A stretch of 64,000 bases of DNA from Winogradskyella sp. (GTDB lineage: Bacteria; Bacteroidota; Bacteroidia; Flavobacteriales; Flavobacteriaceae). Position 1 is the stretch's first letter, and every line of letters begins with the position of its first letter. The stretch covers positions 248,001 through 312,000 of the forward strand of contig NZ_JABSSU010000004.1 of NCBI RefSeq assembly GCF_013213835.1. Direction: 5' to 3'. The position numbers and the translations under genes were made by a program. Shown here piece by piece: positions 53,043-61,396 of this stretch. The notes under the pieces were generated by a model, which was given only the letters and a program-made list of their open reading frames with translations, was not told where the DNA came from and did not search any database.

Positions 53043-53075
53043 AGTCTTTCATTTTGTTGCAAAATTACAAAATCG

Positions 53076-54215
53076 TTATTGTTTGTCATACAATTCCCTA
53101 ATGGATAACACTTTATTAACTAGATTTTCTATTTCTTTTGGTGGATGACCATGATCAAAAGAAGATGTAGTGTAGGTATGCTCATTGGATTTAACCGTTA
53201 GAGCAGCATGGGCCGCACCGTCATATAGTCTTTTATCTGTTGGTGCTTTTAAAGATTCTAATTTGGTAAGGTCGATGTCTTTTAACAAATTGTTTAAGGC
53301 ATCCCAATCGGTAGTTTTTAGACTGAAGTTATTTTTTTCACTTAAACTTCTATCTTCAGATATTGTCAATGTTGACGTTGTGATATGAATATTAATAAAT
53401 GTTCCTCTTGAGAAAGCCTCATATGTAATTGCAGAATTTTCATCAATAGCTGCTATCTTATTGATATCTCCTTGTCTTTTGGCTTTTAATGCAATGATAT
53501 CGTCTGTAAAAAATGTAAGACCTTCATCTGTAATTTCTATCCTATTGCTTTCACTTAAGGCAGTGAGCATATTATTTTCCGTTAACCCAATTTCACTACC
53601 GCAGTATTTTTTTGAGGATCCGATGGCACCAAATTTTATCTGATTTCCATTTAACATGTAACTTCCAAAATAACTATTACAACCGGCAAAGCCATTGACG
53701 CGGTTTGAACCTTCCTCAAATATGATTGTTAAAGTTGATTTTTCTAATTGTCTACGCTTTAATTCTGTAATAGTGTAAGTTCCAACAATAGCATTTGACT
53801 CTATGCCTTCTGATTTCTTAGCAATCAAAATGATGTTTTCATTTTCTTTTAATACAACTTCGTTGTTAGTTATTTCAATGTTATTTCCTTTTTCCATCAG
53901 ACTAGACGCCAAGTCTTCAATTTTCATAACATCTTCATTACACATCATTTCAGTACTTATTCCTGGATTTATATTGATTTGGGTTCCTTTAAGAGAATAA
54001 CCATATTGTAATGTATTGCAACCTAAATTTATTGCAATTGATTTATCATTAAGAACCAACCACAAATTTTTTGGTAAATCTGTCGTATCGCCTAACTGCG
54101 TAATTGTGTATTTGTTTTGTTCTTTCACAGATTTGTTTAATGAAATCTGATTTTCCTTGTTTTCATTGCAAGTATTCACAGATAAAAACATGAGTAAAGT
54201 GATTAATAATTTCAT
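53076..54215 (-). CDS. META/HslJ-domain lipoprotein in the suf operon
   Basis: The 379-aa protein has a probable lipoprotein signal (MKLLITLLMFLSVNTC, acylated C16). Two META (HslJ-like) domains follow: one about 45-130 (WLVLNDKSIAINLGCNTLQYGY...MMCNEDVMKIE) and one about 145-245 (VNGFAGCNSYFGSYMLNGN, the classic G-C-N-x-Y/F motif). A third C-terminal region ends TTSSFDHGHPPKEIE. META proteins are linked to stress or antibiotic tolerance, with mechanism unknown. Its placement between sufS and sufE is unexpected; it may be a passenger or a redox-related envelope partner. Confidence 0.82.
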   Translation of the reverse strand: MKLLITLLMFLSVNTCNENKENQISLNKSVKEQNKYTITQLGDTTDLPKNLWLVLNDKSIAINLGCNTLQYGYSLKGTQININPGISTEMMCNEDVMKIEDLASSLMEKGNNIEITNNEVVLKENENIILIAKKSEGIESNAIVGTYTITELKRRQLEKSTLTIIFEEGSNRVNGFAGCNSYFGSYMLNGNQIKFGAIGSSKKYCGSEIGLTENNMLTALSESNRIEITDEGLTFFTDDIIALKAKRQGDINKIAAIDENSAITYEAFSRGTFINIHITTSTLTISEDRSLSEKNNFSLKTTDWDALNNLLKDIDLTKLESLKAPTDKRLYDGAAHAALTVKSNEHTYTTSSFDHGHPPKEIENLVNKVLSIRELYDKQ

Positions 54216-54261
54216 ATTAATTGGTTCTTTACAAGGTAATATACAAAAACAGAGCCAAATC

Positions 54262-55476
54262 TTAAGACAGCATCATTACTGCCTTTTTTAGCGAAGTTAT
54301 AAACGTGTCAATTTCTTCTTTGGTGTTGTAGAACATAAACGAAGCACGCACCGTACCAGGAATTTTATAATAATCCATAATGGGTTGTGCACAATGATGA
54401 CCTGTGCGCACAGCGATAGCCATTTTATCTAATAACGTACCTAAATCGTAAGGATGAATATTACCAACATTAAAAGAAATGACTGAGGTTTTATTTTCCG
54501 AGTTACCATAAATTTTTAAACCATCAATTTCTAATAATTTGTTAGTTGCATAAACTAACAATTCTTTTTCATAAGCTGCTATGGTTTCTAAACCTATAGA
54601 ATTCATATAGTCTATTGCAGCTCCAAAGGCAATGCCACCACAAATGTTTGGTGTACCTGCTTCAAATTTATGCGGTAAATCTGCATACGTTGTTTTTTCA
54701 AAAGATACTTCAGCAATCATTTCACCACCACCTTGATATGGTGGTAATTTGTTAAGCCATTCTTCTTTGCCGTATAGCATCCCTACACCAGTTGGACCAC
54801 AAATTTTATGAGCCGAGCAAACATAAAAATCAACATTTAAAGCTTGAACATCTGGTTTAATATGCGGGCAAGCCTGTGCGCCATCAATTAAGACTGCAGC
54901 ACCTACCATATGTGCTTTTTCAGTGATATCCTCTATAGGATTAATGGTTCCAAGTGCGTTAGAGATATGGTTGACAAAAACAAGTTTTGTATTTACAGAT
55001 AACAGCTTTTCATACTCGGACATTATGAGTTCACCATCATCATTCATTGGTATGACTTTCAGTACTGCACCAGTGCGCTCGCAAAGCATTTGCCATGGCA
55101 CAATATTGCTATGATGTTCTAAAGCAGAGACAATAACTTCATCATCTTTTTTTAGTAATGCTGAGAATCCACTGGCTACTAAATTAATGCTATGAGTTGT
55201 GCCTGAAGTTAAAATGATTTCGTAAGGTTTAGCAGCATTAAAATGTTTTTGGATTTTAACACGCGCCTGCTCATATGCATCTGTAGCTTCTTGACTAAGA
55301 CTATGAACACCTCTATGAATGTTGGCATTATAATTAGAATAGTAATCTACAATGACATCAATAACCTGTTGAGGTGTCTGTGAAGTCGCAGCATTGTCAA
55401 AATAAATCAATGGTTTTCCATTAACCTTGCGGTTAAGTACTGGGAAATCCTTTCTGATGTCTTTTACACTAAACAC
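54262..55476 (-). CDS. sufS: Cysteine desulfurase SufS
   Basis: The 404-aa PLP enzyme removes sulfur from cysteine to form a persulfide for Fe-S assembly. The PLP lysine is K224 (CSAHKICGPTGVG) and the persulfide cysteine is C362 in RTGHHCAQPIM. The beginning FPVLNRKVNGKPLIYFDNAATSQTPQ is class II desulfurase-typical. The start is a GTG at 55474-55476 sharing one base with the TAG of the upstream OMP gene, indicating tight coupling. Confidence 0.95.
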   Translation of the reverse strand: MFSVKDIRKDFPVLNRKVNGKPLIYFDNAATSQTPQQVIDVIVDYYSNYNANIHRGVHSLSQEATDAYEQARVKIQKHFNAAKPYEIILTSGTTHSINLVASGFSALLKKDDEVIVSALEHHSNIVPWQMLCERTGAVLKVIPMNDDGELIMSEYEKLLSVNTKLVFVNHISNALGTINPIEDITEKAHMVGAAVLIDGAQACPHIKPDVQALNVDFYVCSAHKICGPTGVGMLYGKEEWLNKLPPYQGGGEMIAEVSFEKTTYADLPHKFEAGTPNICGGIAFGAAIDYMNSIGLETIAAYEKELLVYATNKLLEIDGLKIYGNSENKTSVISFNVGNIHPYDLGTLLDKMAIAVRTGHHCAQPIMDYYKIPGTVRASFMFYNTKEEIDTFITSLKKAVMMLS

Positions 55477-56087
55477 TATTTACTAATTAACGATTCAATA
55501 TTAAATAAAACATTCAGAAACGCTCCTATTGAACTCACTTTGTTATCTCCAATATTAACTATGTTTGGTAATCCGTAATCTATCAAAAATTCAATATTGA
55601 GTTGACTAGTTAGGTGAAAACCTAAACCAGCATTTAGCCCAAAATTAGAATCATTATATAAATCAGTAAAGTCGAAACCATCATCCCTGCGCTCTGCTGA
55701 ATTTATTAAAGTCATTCTTGGCCCAGCAAGTAAATATTTACCTTCTCCATAAACTTTGCTAGGATAGTATTTATAAAATACTTGAAGATTTAGTTTCTGA
55801 ATATTAATCTTTCCTGTAGATATGTTATCAGAAAAGAAGCCACGTTCAACAGACTGGCCGTAAAAAATATTTAAACGCATACCAGATTTTTCACCTATTT
55901 TTTTTGTTCCGAAGAGGCCTAAATTAAATGGTGTAATTCCTTTATCTACTCCTAAATTTGTACCATCACCTGATGTTAGGTTCATACTGTAGATGTTCGT
56001 TCCAAGCATTAAACCAAAAGAATATTCCTGGGCTTTTAAAGATGTGGATACCAATACTAGGAGGAAAAGCACTAAAATATTTTTCAT
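55476..56087 (-). CDS. Outer-membrane beta-barrel protein in the suf operon
   Basis: The 203-aa protein has a signal peptide (MKNILVLFLLVLVSTSLKAQ) and a PorT/OMP_b-brl-like pattern of alternating strands: YSFGLMLGTNIYSM, FGTKKIGEKSGMRLNIFYGQ, LAGPRMTLINSA and LNAGLGFHLTSQLNIEFLIDYGL. Function is unknown. It lies 31 bp after sufD, and its stop overlaps the sufS start, so it is embedded in the Fe-S operon. Confidence 0.8.
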   Translation of the reverse strand: MKNILVLFLLVLVSTSLKAQEYSFGLMLGTNIYSMNLTSGDGTNLGVDKGITPFNLGLFGTKKIGEKSGMRLNIFYGQSVERGFFSDNISTGKINIQKLNLQVFYKYYPSKVYGEGKYLLAGPRMTLINSAERRDDGFDFTDLYNDSNFGLNAGLGFHLTSQLNIEFLIDYGLPNIVNIGDNKVSSIGAFLNVLFNIESLISK

Positions 56088-56118
56088 AAAGTAAATTTTA
56101 TTGCTCTAAAGTATATGA

Positions 56119-57432
56119 TTATAAATCAAAACCAATATTTACACCTAATTTTCTAGCAATAATAGCTGTAATTCTGTTCTTTATTTCAGGAATTTTCACA
56201 GAATCTAAAACGTTGTTACTAAATGCAAACATTAATAATGCTCTCGCTTCTTTTTCTGGAATACCACGAGAACGCAAATAGAACATAGCACTTTCATCTA
56301 ACTGGCCAATGGTACAACCATGAGAACATTTTACATCATCTGCAAAAATCTCTAACTGGGGTTTAGTGTTTATACTGGCTTTATCGCTAACTAAAATGTT
56401 GTTATTCGCCTGAAATGCATTTGTTTTTTGAGCTTCTTTTTCAACAATTACTTTCCCATTAAATACACCAGTTGCTTTGTCATCAAAGATACCTTTGTAA
56501 TCTTGGTGACTTTCGCAGTTTGGTTCTATATGATGTACTAAAGTGTTGTGGTCTACATGTTGCTTATTACCAATAATGGTAATACCTTTCATTGTAGAAT
56601 CTATGCGTTCACCGTTTTGGTAGAAGTTAAGATTGTTTCTCGTTAATTTTCCACCGAAAGAAAACGTATGCACCTTCGCAATACTTTCACGCTTTTGATT
56701 AATAAATGTATTATCTATTAAAGAAGCAGTTTCTCTATCATTTTGAATTTTGTAGTAGTCTACAATTGCACGCTTATTGGCAAAAATCTCTGTAACACTG
56801 TTTGTCAACACAGGATTGTCTGTTAAACTCTGATGACGCTCAATAATTTGAACATGAGAGTTCTCATCTACTACAATTAAGTTTCTTGGTTGAAGCATTA
56901 GCGCAGCCTCATTACCAGTTGAAAAATGTATAATCTGAATTGGCTTCTCAACCAATTTATTTTTTGGTATATGGATGTAAGCACCTTCAGCAGAGAATGC
57001 CGTATTTAAAGAAGATATGCCGTCTTTGGTAGCAATCTTATTGAAATAATTTTCAACGATGATTCTGTACTTCGGTTTGGTTAATGCTGCAGACATTAAG
57101 CAAACATCTATGCCATCGTGTGTGGTTTGAGATAAATGAGACGAGTACTTACCATCAATAAAAATAATCTTGTAAGAATCTATATCGTGGATAAAGTACT
57201 TTTTAACATCTTTAAATTCTAAGGCTTCTTCATGCTTTGGAAATACACTATAATCATGCTTTAAAACAGAATTTAAAGACGTGTATTTCCAAGCTTCTTG
57301 TCTCTTAGTTGGGAAACCTTCAGTTTCAAAAGCCTTAATTGCTTCTGTTCTTATATCATGGATTGGAGAATCAATATCCACTGTATTCTCAAATGCCATG
57401 AATGAAGACACTAATTTTTCTTTTAAACTCAT
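56119..57432 (-). CDS. sufD: Fe-S cluster assembly protein SufD
   Basis: This is the 437-aa beta-helix scaffold partner of SufB and SufC. The preferred start is the ATG at 57432 (MSLKEKLVSSFMAFEN); an upstream ATG at 57444 falls inside a repeat element. Landmarks are RQEAWKYTSLNSVLKHDY, the core FSFGGKLTRNNLNFYQNGE, VFNGKVIVEKEAQKTNAFQ and DVKCSHGCTIGQLDESAMFYL...ARALLMFAFSNNV. The gap to sufC holds an inverted REP-like pair. Confidence 0.94.
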   Translation of the reverse strand: MSLKEKLVSSFMAFENTVDIDSPIHDIRTEAIKAFETEGFPTKRQEAWKYTSLNSVLKHDYSVFPKHEEALEFKDVKKYFIHDIDSYKIIFIDGKYSSHLSQTTHDGIDVCLMSAALTKPKYRIIVENYFNKIATKDGISSLNTAFSAEGAYIHIPKNKLVEKPIQIIHFSTGNEAALMLQPRNLIVVDENSHVQIIERHQSLTDNPVLTNSVTEIFANKRAIVDYYKIQNDRETASLIDNTFINQKRESIAKVHTFSFGGKLTRNNLNFYQNGERIDSTMKGITIIGNKQHVDHNTLVHHIEPNCESHQDYKGIFDDKATGVFNGKVIVEKEAQKTNAFQANNNILVSDKASINTKPQLEIFADDVKCSHGCTIGQLDESAMFYLRSRGIPEKEARALLMFAFSNNVLDSVKIPEIKNRITAIIARKLGVNIGFDL

Positions 57433-57439
57433 AATCTGT

Positions 57440-57514
57440 GTCATTCCTGCGAAGGCAGGAATCTGTTTAATATTATTTCTTTCTTATTGAGATTCCTGCC
57501 TTCGCAGGAATGAC
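57440..57514. repeat. REPIN-like inverted repeat pair between sufC and sufD
   Basis: Two 25-bp arms (57440-57464 and 57490-57514) are exact reverse complements, separated by 25 bp. Each arm is itself a hairpin with an 8-bp stem ATTCCTGC/GCAGGAAT and a 4-nt GAAG-type loop. This is the structure of a REP doublet. It lies inside the suf transcript, 7 bp past the sufC stop codon and before the sufD ATG. Confidence 0.8.
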
Positions 57515-57520
57515 AATTTG

Positions 57521-58273
57521 CTACGCACCAACTTCTTCTTTAATCCAATCGTAACCTTTAGCTTCTAACTCGTGCGCTAATTCTTTAGTTCCAGATTTTA
57601 CAATTCTTCCGTTATATAAAACGTGTACGTAATCTGGCACGATATAATCTAAAAGTCTTTGGTAGTGTGTAATTACAATTACAGCATTGTCTTTAGACTT
57701 TAACTTATTTACACCATTCGCCACTATTCTAAGTGCATCGATATCCAGCCCAGAATCTGTTTCGTCAAGGATGGCTAACTTAGGCTCTAGCATTGCCATT
57801 TGAAAGATTTCGTTACGCTTCTTCTCACCACCAGAAAAACCTTCGTTAAGCGAACGCGATAAAAACTTACGGTCTATTTCTAACATTTCAGATTTTTCAC
57901 GAATCATTTTAAGCATTTCGTTAGCAGGCATATCTTCTAAACCTTTTGCTTTACGTGTTTCATTAATGGCAGTTTTCATGAAGTTAGTAACAGTAACCCC
58001 AGGAATTTCTACTGGATATTGAAATGACAAAAACACACCTTTGTGAGCACGCTCTTCTGGACCAAGCTCATCGATATTTTCACCATCTAAAAGGATTTCT
58101 CCTTCTTCTACTTCATATTCCTCTTTACCAGCTACTACCGAAGCTAAAGTACTTTTACCAGAACCATTTGGTCCCATGATAGCATGTACTTCTCCTGGTT
58201 TTACATCAAGGTTAATACCTTTAAGAATTGCTTTGTCTTCTACACTAGCGTGTAAGTTATTTATCTTTAACAT
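57521..58273 (-). CDS. sufC: Fe-S cluster assembly ATPase SufC
   Basis: The 250-aa ABC-type ATPase drives the SufBCD scaffold. Walker A is GPNGSGKST (34-42), the Q-loop [13 protein letters not shown], signature [15 protein letters not shown], Walker [13 protein letters not shown] and the H-loop [12 protein letters not shown]. The SGGEKKRNE and DSGLD forms are SufC-specific. It follows a small lipoprotein gene by 6 bp. Confidence 0.96.
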   Translation of the reverse strand: MLKINNLHASVEDKAILKGINLDVKPGEVHAIMGPNGSGKSTLASVVAGKEEYEVEEGEILLDGENIDELGPEERAHKGVFLSFQYPVEIPGVTVTNFMKTAINETRKAKGLEDMPANEMLKMIREKSEMLEIDRKFLSRSLNEGFSGGEKKRNEIFQMAMLEPKLAILDETDSGLDIDALRIVANGVNKLKSKDNAVIVITHYQRLLDYIVPDYVHVLYNGRIVKSGTKELAHELEAKGYDWIKEEVGA

Positions 58274-58279
58274 CAGTCT

Positions 58280-58690
58280 TTAGTTTGCTAATTTTATAAC
58301 GTCTTTTGTCTCTGTTGTAGGTTCTTCAACCTTTAAAATGTCTTTTATTATAACTCGATTTGGCCAACCTTCTTCACCTTCTGGTTTTTTAAATCTTTTC
58401 ACCCTTACAGTTACTGGAACCATATCGGTATCTTCCTTTTTAAAAGGCTTTACTTGTTCATTAAGTGTGTGCATGTTGTCGTCTATAACAACCCCATACA
58501 TTTCGTTTCCAACCTTAAATACTGCAGCATCACCATAGTAAATAAATTCGCCTCTCATAGTTATATAACCATCATTGGCATCGTATGATTTTGCTCTGTT
58601 TTCTTCTAAATTAACTTCGTTGGCTTTTGCGTCGTTTTTGCAAGCTGAGAATGTTAGAAGTGTAATTAAAATGATTATGATTTTCTTCAT
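58280..58690 (-). CDS. Small lipoprotein between sufB and sufC
   Basis: The 136-aa protein has a lipoprotein signal (MKKIIIILITLLTFSAC, acylated C17). The acidic/Asn-rich linker is followed by a compact beta-rich domain (GYITMRGEFIYYGDAAVFKVGNEMYGVVIDD, then VTVRVKRFKKPEGEEGWPNRVIIKDILKV) that looks like an OB-like or barrel fold. No named family is recognised. Gaps are 17 bp to sufB and 6 bp to sufC, so it is cotranscribed with the Fe-S machinery. Confidence 0.82.
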   Translation of the reverse strand: MKKIIIILITLLTFSACKNDAKANEVNLEENRAKSYDANDGYITMRGEFIYYGDAAVFKVGNEMYGVVIDDNMHTLNEQVKPFKKEDTDMVPVTVRVKRFKKPEGEEGWPNRVIIKDILKVEEPTTETKDVIKLAN

Positions 58691-58707
58691 TGGTTTATTA
58701 CACGTTG

Positions 58708-60156
58708 TTATCCAACAGAACCTTCAAGGCTTATTTCTAATAGTTTTTGAGCTTCAACGGCAAATTCCATAGGTAATTTATTAAGGACTTCTTTACTAAA
58801 ACCATTTACAATTAATGCAATGGCTTTTTCCGTATCTATTCCTCTTTGATTACAGTAGAAAATTTGGTCTTCACCAATTTTACTTGTTGTAGCCTCGTGT
58901 TCTATCTGTGCTGATTTGTTGTTAGCTTCAATATATGGAAAAGTGTGAGCTCCACATTCATTACCCATCAATAAACTATCACATTGCGAAAAGTTACGCG
59001 CATTTTCTGCACGAGGACTGATTTGTACCAAGCCTCGATATGAATTTTGTGACTTACCAGCAGAAATACCTTTAGAGATAATAGTAGACTTAGTGTTTTT
59101 ACCTAAGTGAATCATTTTTGTACCAGTATCTGCCTGCTGAAAGTTATTTGTTACAGCAATAGAATAGAATTCGCCAACAGAGTTGTCACCTTTTAGTACA
59201 CAAGAAGGGTATTTCCAAGTTACTGCAGAACCTGTCTCTACTTGTGTCCATGATATTTTTGCATTCTTCTCACAAAGGCCACGTTTAGTTACAAAGTTGT
59301 AAACTCCACCTTGACCTTCAGCATTTCCTGGGTACCAGTTTTGAACCGTAGAATATTTAATTTCAGCATTATCAAGTGCAATTAATTCTACGACCGCCGC
59401 ATGCAGTTGATTTTCATCTCGACTTGGTGCAGTACAACCTTCTAGGTAACTTACATAACTGCCTTCATCCGCAATAACAAGTGTTCTTTCGAACTGTCCT
59501 GTACCTGCTTGGTTAATTCTGAAATATGTAGATAATTCCATTGGGCACTTAACACCTTTTGGAATGTAGCAGAAACTTCCATCACTAAATACTGCGGAAT
59601 TAAGAGCTGCATAAAAATTATCTTTTTGCGGAACTACAGTGCCAATATATTTCTTAACCAATTCTGGATGCTCTTGAATCGCTTCAGAAATACTCATAAA
59701 GATAATACCTTTTTCAGCTAAGGTCTTTTTAAATGTTGTCGCCACAGAAACTGAATCTACAACAACGTCCATGGCTACACCAGCTAACTTTTTCTGTTCA
59801 TCTAGGGAAATTCCTAGTTTTTCAAAAGTGGCCAAAAGCTCAGGATCAACTTCGTCTAAGCTATCATATTTTGGTTTACTGTTTGGTGCAGAATAATATG
59901 AAATAGCTTGAAAATCTGGTTTTTCGTAATGTACATTTGCCCATTCTGGCTCTGTCATTTCTTTCCAAACTTTAAAAGCTTGCAATCTCCATTCTGTCAT
60001 CCATTCTGGCTCGTCCTTCTTTTTTGAAATCGCTCTAACGATATCTTCGTTTAGGCCATTAGGGAAGGTTTCAGATTCTATATCTGTATAAAAACCGTAT
60101 TCGTATTCTTTGGTTTTTAACTCTTCTCTTAAGTCGTCTTCAGTATATTTACTCAT
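58708..60156 (-). CDS. sufB: Fe-S cluster assembly protein SufB
   Basis: The 482-aa beta-helix scaffold subunit is where the nascent cluster is built with SufC/SufD. Family landmarks are [83 protein letters not shown] and [19 protein letters not shown] with the functional cysteine. Length matches bacterial SufB. It lies 9 bp after sufA. Confidence 0.96.
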   Translation of the reverse strand: MSKYTEDDLREELKTKEYEYGFYTDIESETFPNGLNEDIVRAISKKKDEPEWMTEWRLQAFKVWKEMTEPEWANVHYEKPDFQAISYYSAPNSKPKYDSLDEVDPELLATFEKLGISLDEQKKLAGVAMDVVVDSVSVATTFKKTLAEKGIIFMSISEAIQEHPELVKKYIGTVVPQKDNFYAALNSAVFSDGSFCYIPKGVKCPMELSTYFRINQAGTGQFERTLVIADEGSYVSYLEGCTAPSRDENQLHAAVVELIALDNAEIKYSTVQNWYPGNAEGQGGVYNFVTKRGLCEKNAKISWTQVETGSAVTWKYPSCVLKGDNSVGEFYSIAVTNNFQQADTGTKMIHLGKNTKSTIISKGISAGKSQNSYRGLVQISPRAENARNFSQCDSLLMGNECGAHTFPYIEANNKSAQIEHEATTSKIGEDQIFYCNQRGIDTEKAIALIVNGFSKEVLNKLPMEFAVEAQKLLEISLEGSVG

Positions 60157-60165
60157 GGCTTTCTC

Positions 60166-60495
60166 TTAAAGTGAAAATGATTCTCCGCAACCGCAAGTAC
60201 GATTGGCATTTGGGTTATTAAAAACAAAACCAGTGCCGTTAAGACCACCAGAATATTCTAATGTAGTACCAATGAGATATAGAAAACTCTTTTTGTCAAC
60301 AATGATTTTTACACCATTATCTTCAAATACTTTATCGTTTTCTAATTGTTCTTTATCAAACTTCAGATCGTATGAAAGCCCAGAGCAACCACCACTCTTA
60401 ACACCAACTCTAACATAGTCAGTGCTAGGATTATAGCCGTCGTCATTCATAAGTTCAATGACCTTCGTTTTTGCTTGTTCAGAAACCTTAATCAT
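60166..60495 (-). CDS. sufA: HesB/IscA-type Fe-S carrier (SufA-like)
   Basis: The 109-aa A-type carrier delivers Fe-S clusters to targets. The three ligand cysteines are C37 (GGCSGLSYDL), C101 and C103 (RTCGCGESFSL), the A-type arrangement. It is the first gene of the suf operon, with a TAnnTTTG box 30 bp upstream. SufA, IscA and ErpA cannot be separated by sequence here; the name follows the context. Confidence 0.92.
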   Translation of the reverse strand: MIKVSEQAKTKVIELMNDDGYNPSTDYVRVGVKSGGCSGLSYDLKFDKEQLENDKVFEDNGVKIIVDKKSFLYLIGTTLEYSGGLNGTGFVFNNPNANRTCGCGESFSL

Positions 60496-60525
60496 ATTTA
60501 ATTAGATTATTTCTAAATAGAACTG

Positions 60526-60533
60526 CAAATATA
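60526..60533 (-). promoter_or_regulatory. -7 box of the suf operon
   Basis: TATATTTG on the minus strand matches TAnnTTTG, 30 bp before the sufA ATG. The -33 position has no clean TTG. No Fur- or IscR-type palindrome is obvious. Confidence 0.55.
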
Positions 60534-60598
60534 CGACTTAACTGAATTCTAACCACGTTTGCTAACATTATATTAGCATATGTCTAAATAGAATTTAT

Positions 60599-60844
60599 TT
60601 ATTGCCTGTGAAGTCTTTGTAATTTATAAGATTTAAGCTTTAAATGATAAAGCTTTTGGATTAAGAATTGAATGTCGTCACTAAAAACACTAGTGTCTAC
60701 GTGTTCTTTCCCTACCTTATTGCTGTAAGCAATATTTCGAGGGTTAATTTTCAATTCAGAATCGTTGTTCATATGCGATATGGACTTTTCAATGTTATGA
60801 CCAAAAATGGTGCAGGGCAAAGTTATTTTTGCATTGTAAATCAT
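60599..60844 (-). CDS. Hypothetical small protein (81 aa)
   Basis: The ATG-initiated frame encodes a soluble, basic protein with no signal peptide or membrane segment (begins MIYNAKITLPCTIFGHNIEK, ends LKSYKLQRLHRQ). No family is recognised. A shorter 61-aa frame on the opposite strand overlaps it, so coding status is not certain. A TGCGTTTCATC motif lies 73 bp upstream (60918-60928). Confidence 0.45.
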   Translation of the reverse strand: MIYNAKITLPCTIFGHNIEKSISHMNNDSELKINPRNIAYSNKVGKEHVDTSVFSDDIQFLIQKLYHLKLKSYKLQRLHRQ

Positions 60845-60917
60845 AGTAAGTAAAATTTAGGGCATTGTTAATTTACAAAATTGAAATAGAAACTTAAGAT
60901 TATAACCTAAATTATTC

Positions 60918-60928
60918 GATGAAACGCA
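60918..60928 (-). promoter_or_regulatory. TGCGTTTCATC motif
   Basis: Member of the recurring TGCRTTTCATC set, 73 bp before the ATG of the 81-aa gene. It is followed on the plus strand by the palindrome AACATATGTT (60934-60943). Confidence 0.4.
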
Positions 60929-60938
60929 CACTCAACAT

Positions 60939-61118
60939 ATGTTAAATAAACATACATCAATTTTGAGATTCCAAAGTTGTGTGGGTGATGTAAATGAAAA
61001 CAATTTGAGTTATAAAATGTTGTTCACTAATGATTTATTGAGAAACAACAATCATCTAAAGAGTATGACCAAAAGTTCACAGCTCAACACTGTAATTAAG
61101 GCAATATTAATTATGTAG
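60939..61118 (+). CDS. Possible 59-aa protein in otherwise empty interval
   Basis: A plus-strand frame runs from an ATG at 60939 (MLNKHTSILRFQSC) to a TAG at 61116-61118 through 59 sense codons, in a 284-bp region with no other gene. A frame this long is uncommon by chance in such AT-rich DNA but not decisive. There is no visible promoter box, no recognisable domain and a compositionally unremarkable sequence. Treat as a candidate only. Confidence 0.2.
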   Translation: MLNKHTSILRFQSCVGDVNENNLSYKMLFTNDLLRNNNHLKSMTKSSQLNTVIKAILIM

Positions 61119-61128
61119 GTAATTAAAT

Positions 61129-61278
61129 CTAAGATTGTCCTTTTTCCATGTTTTTAGCAGCACTTAAGTCTTTGCTACTTTTTTTAGATTGAGAGGATTT
61201 TTTCTTTTCAGATAAAGATTTGATGTAAAGACGTCCATAGAAGGAGTTCGATAACGCATAAAGGGTATTGCTATCCAT
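61129..61278 (-). CDS. Hypothetical small basic protein (49 aa)
   Basis: From the preferred ATG at 61278 the protein reads MDSNTLYALSNSFYGRLYIK and ends in a Lys/Ser-rich disordered tail (KKKSSQSKKSSKDLSAAKN). An upstream ATG at 61317 would add 13 residues. No family is recognised. A TGCATTTCATC motif lies 71 bp upstream of the preferred start. It lies between the mbnH-like gene and the 81-aa gene on the same strand. Confidence 0.45.
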   Translation of the reverse strand: MDSNTLYALSNSFYGRLYIKSLSEKKKSSQSKKSSKDLSAAKNMEKGQS

Positions 61279-61349
61279 GTTAATAAATTTAGAGGCAAAA
61301 CGAATGTACAAAATCATCTAAATTTATAGGTCAAAGTGCATTATCTTTC

Positions 61350-61360
61350 GATGAAATGCA
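61350..61360 (-). promoter_or_regulatory. TGCATTTCATC motif
   Basis: Same motif as at 21341, 41297 and 60918. A perfect 14-bp palindrome TTGACATATGTCAA (61379-61392) lies 18 bp upstream of it on the minus strand, just past the mbnH-like stop codon. Confidence 0.4.
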
Positions 61361-61396
61361 CAAAAAAGAGCAACTTTATTGACATATGTCAATTTT

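Noticed and set aside
60668..60853. 61-codon plus-strand frame
   Set aside because: It overlaps the 81-aa minus-strand frame, which is longer and has a better-placed upstream region; neither is certain.
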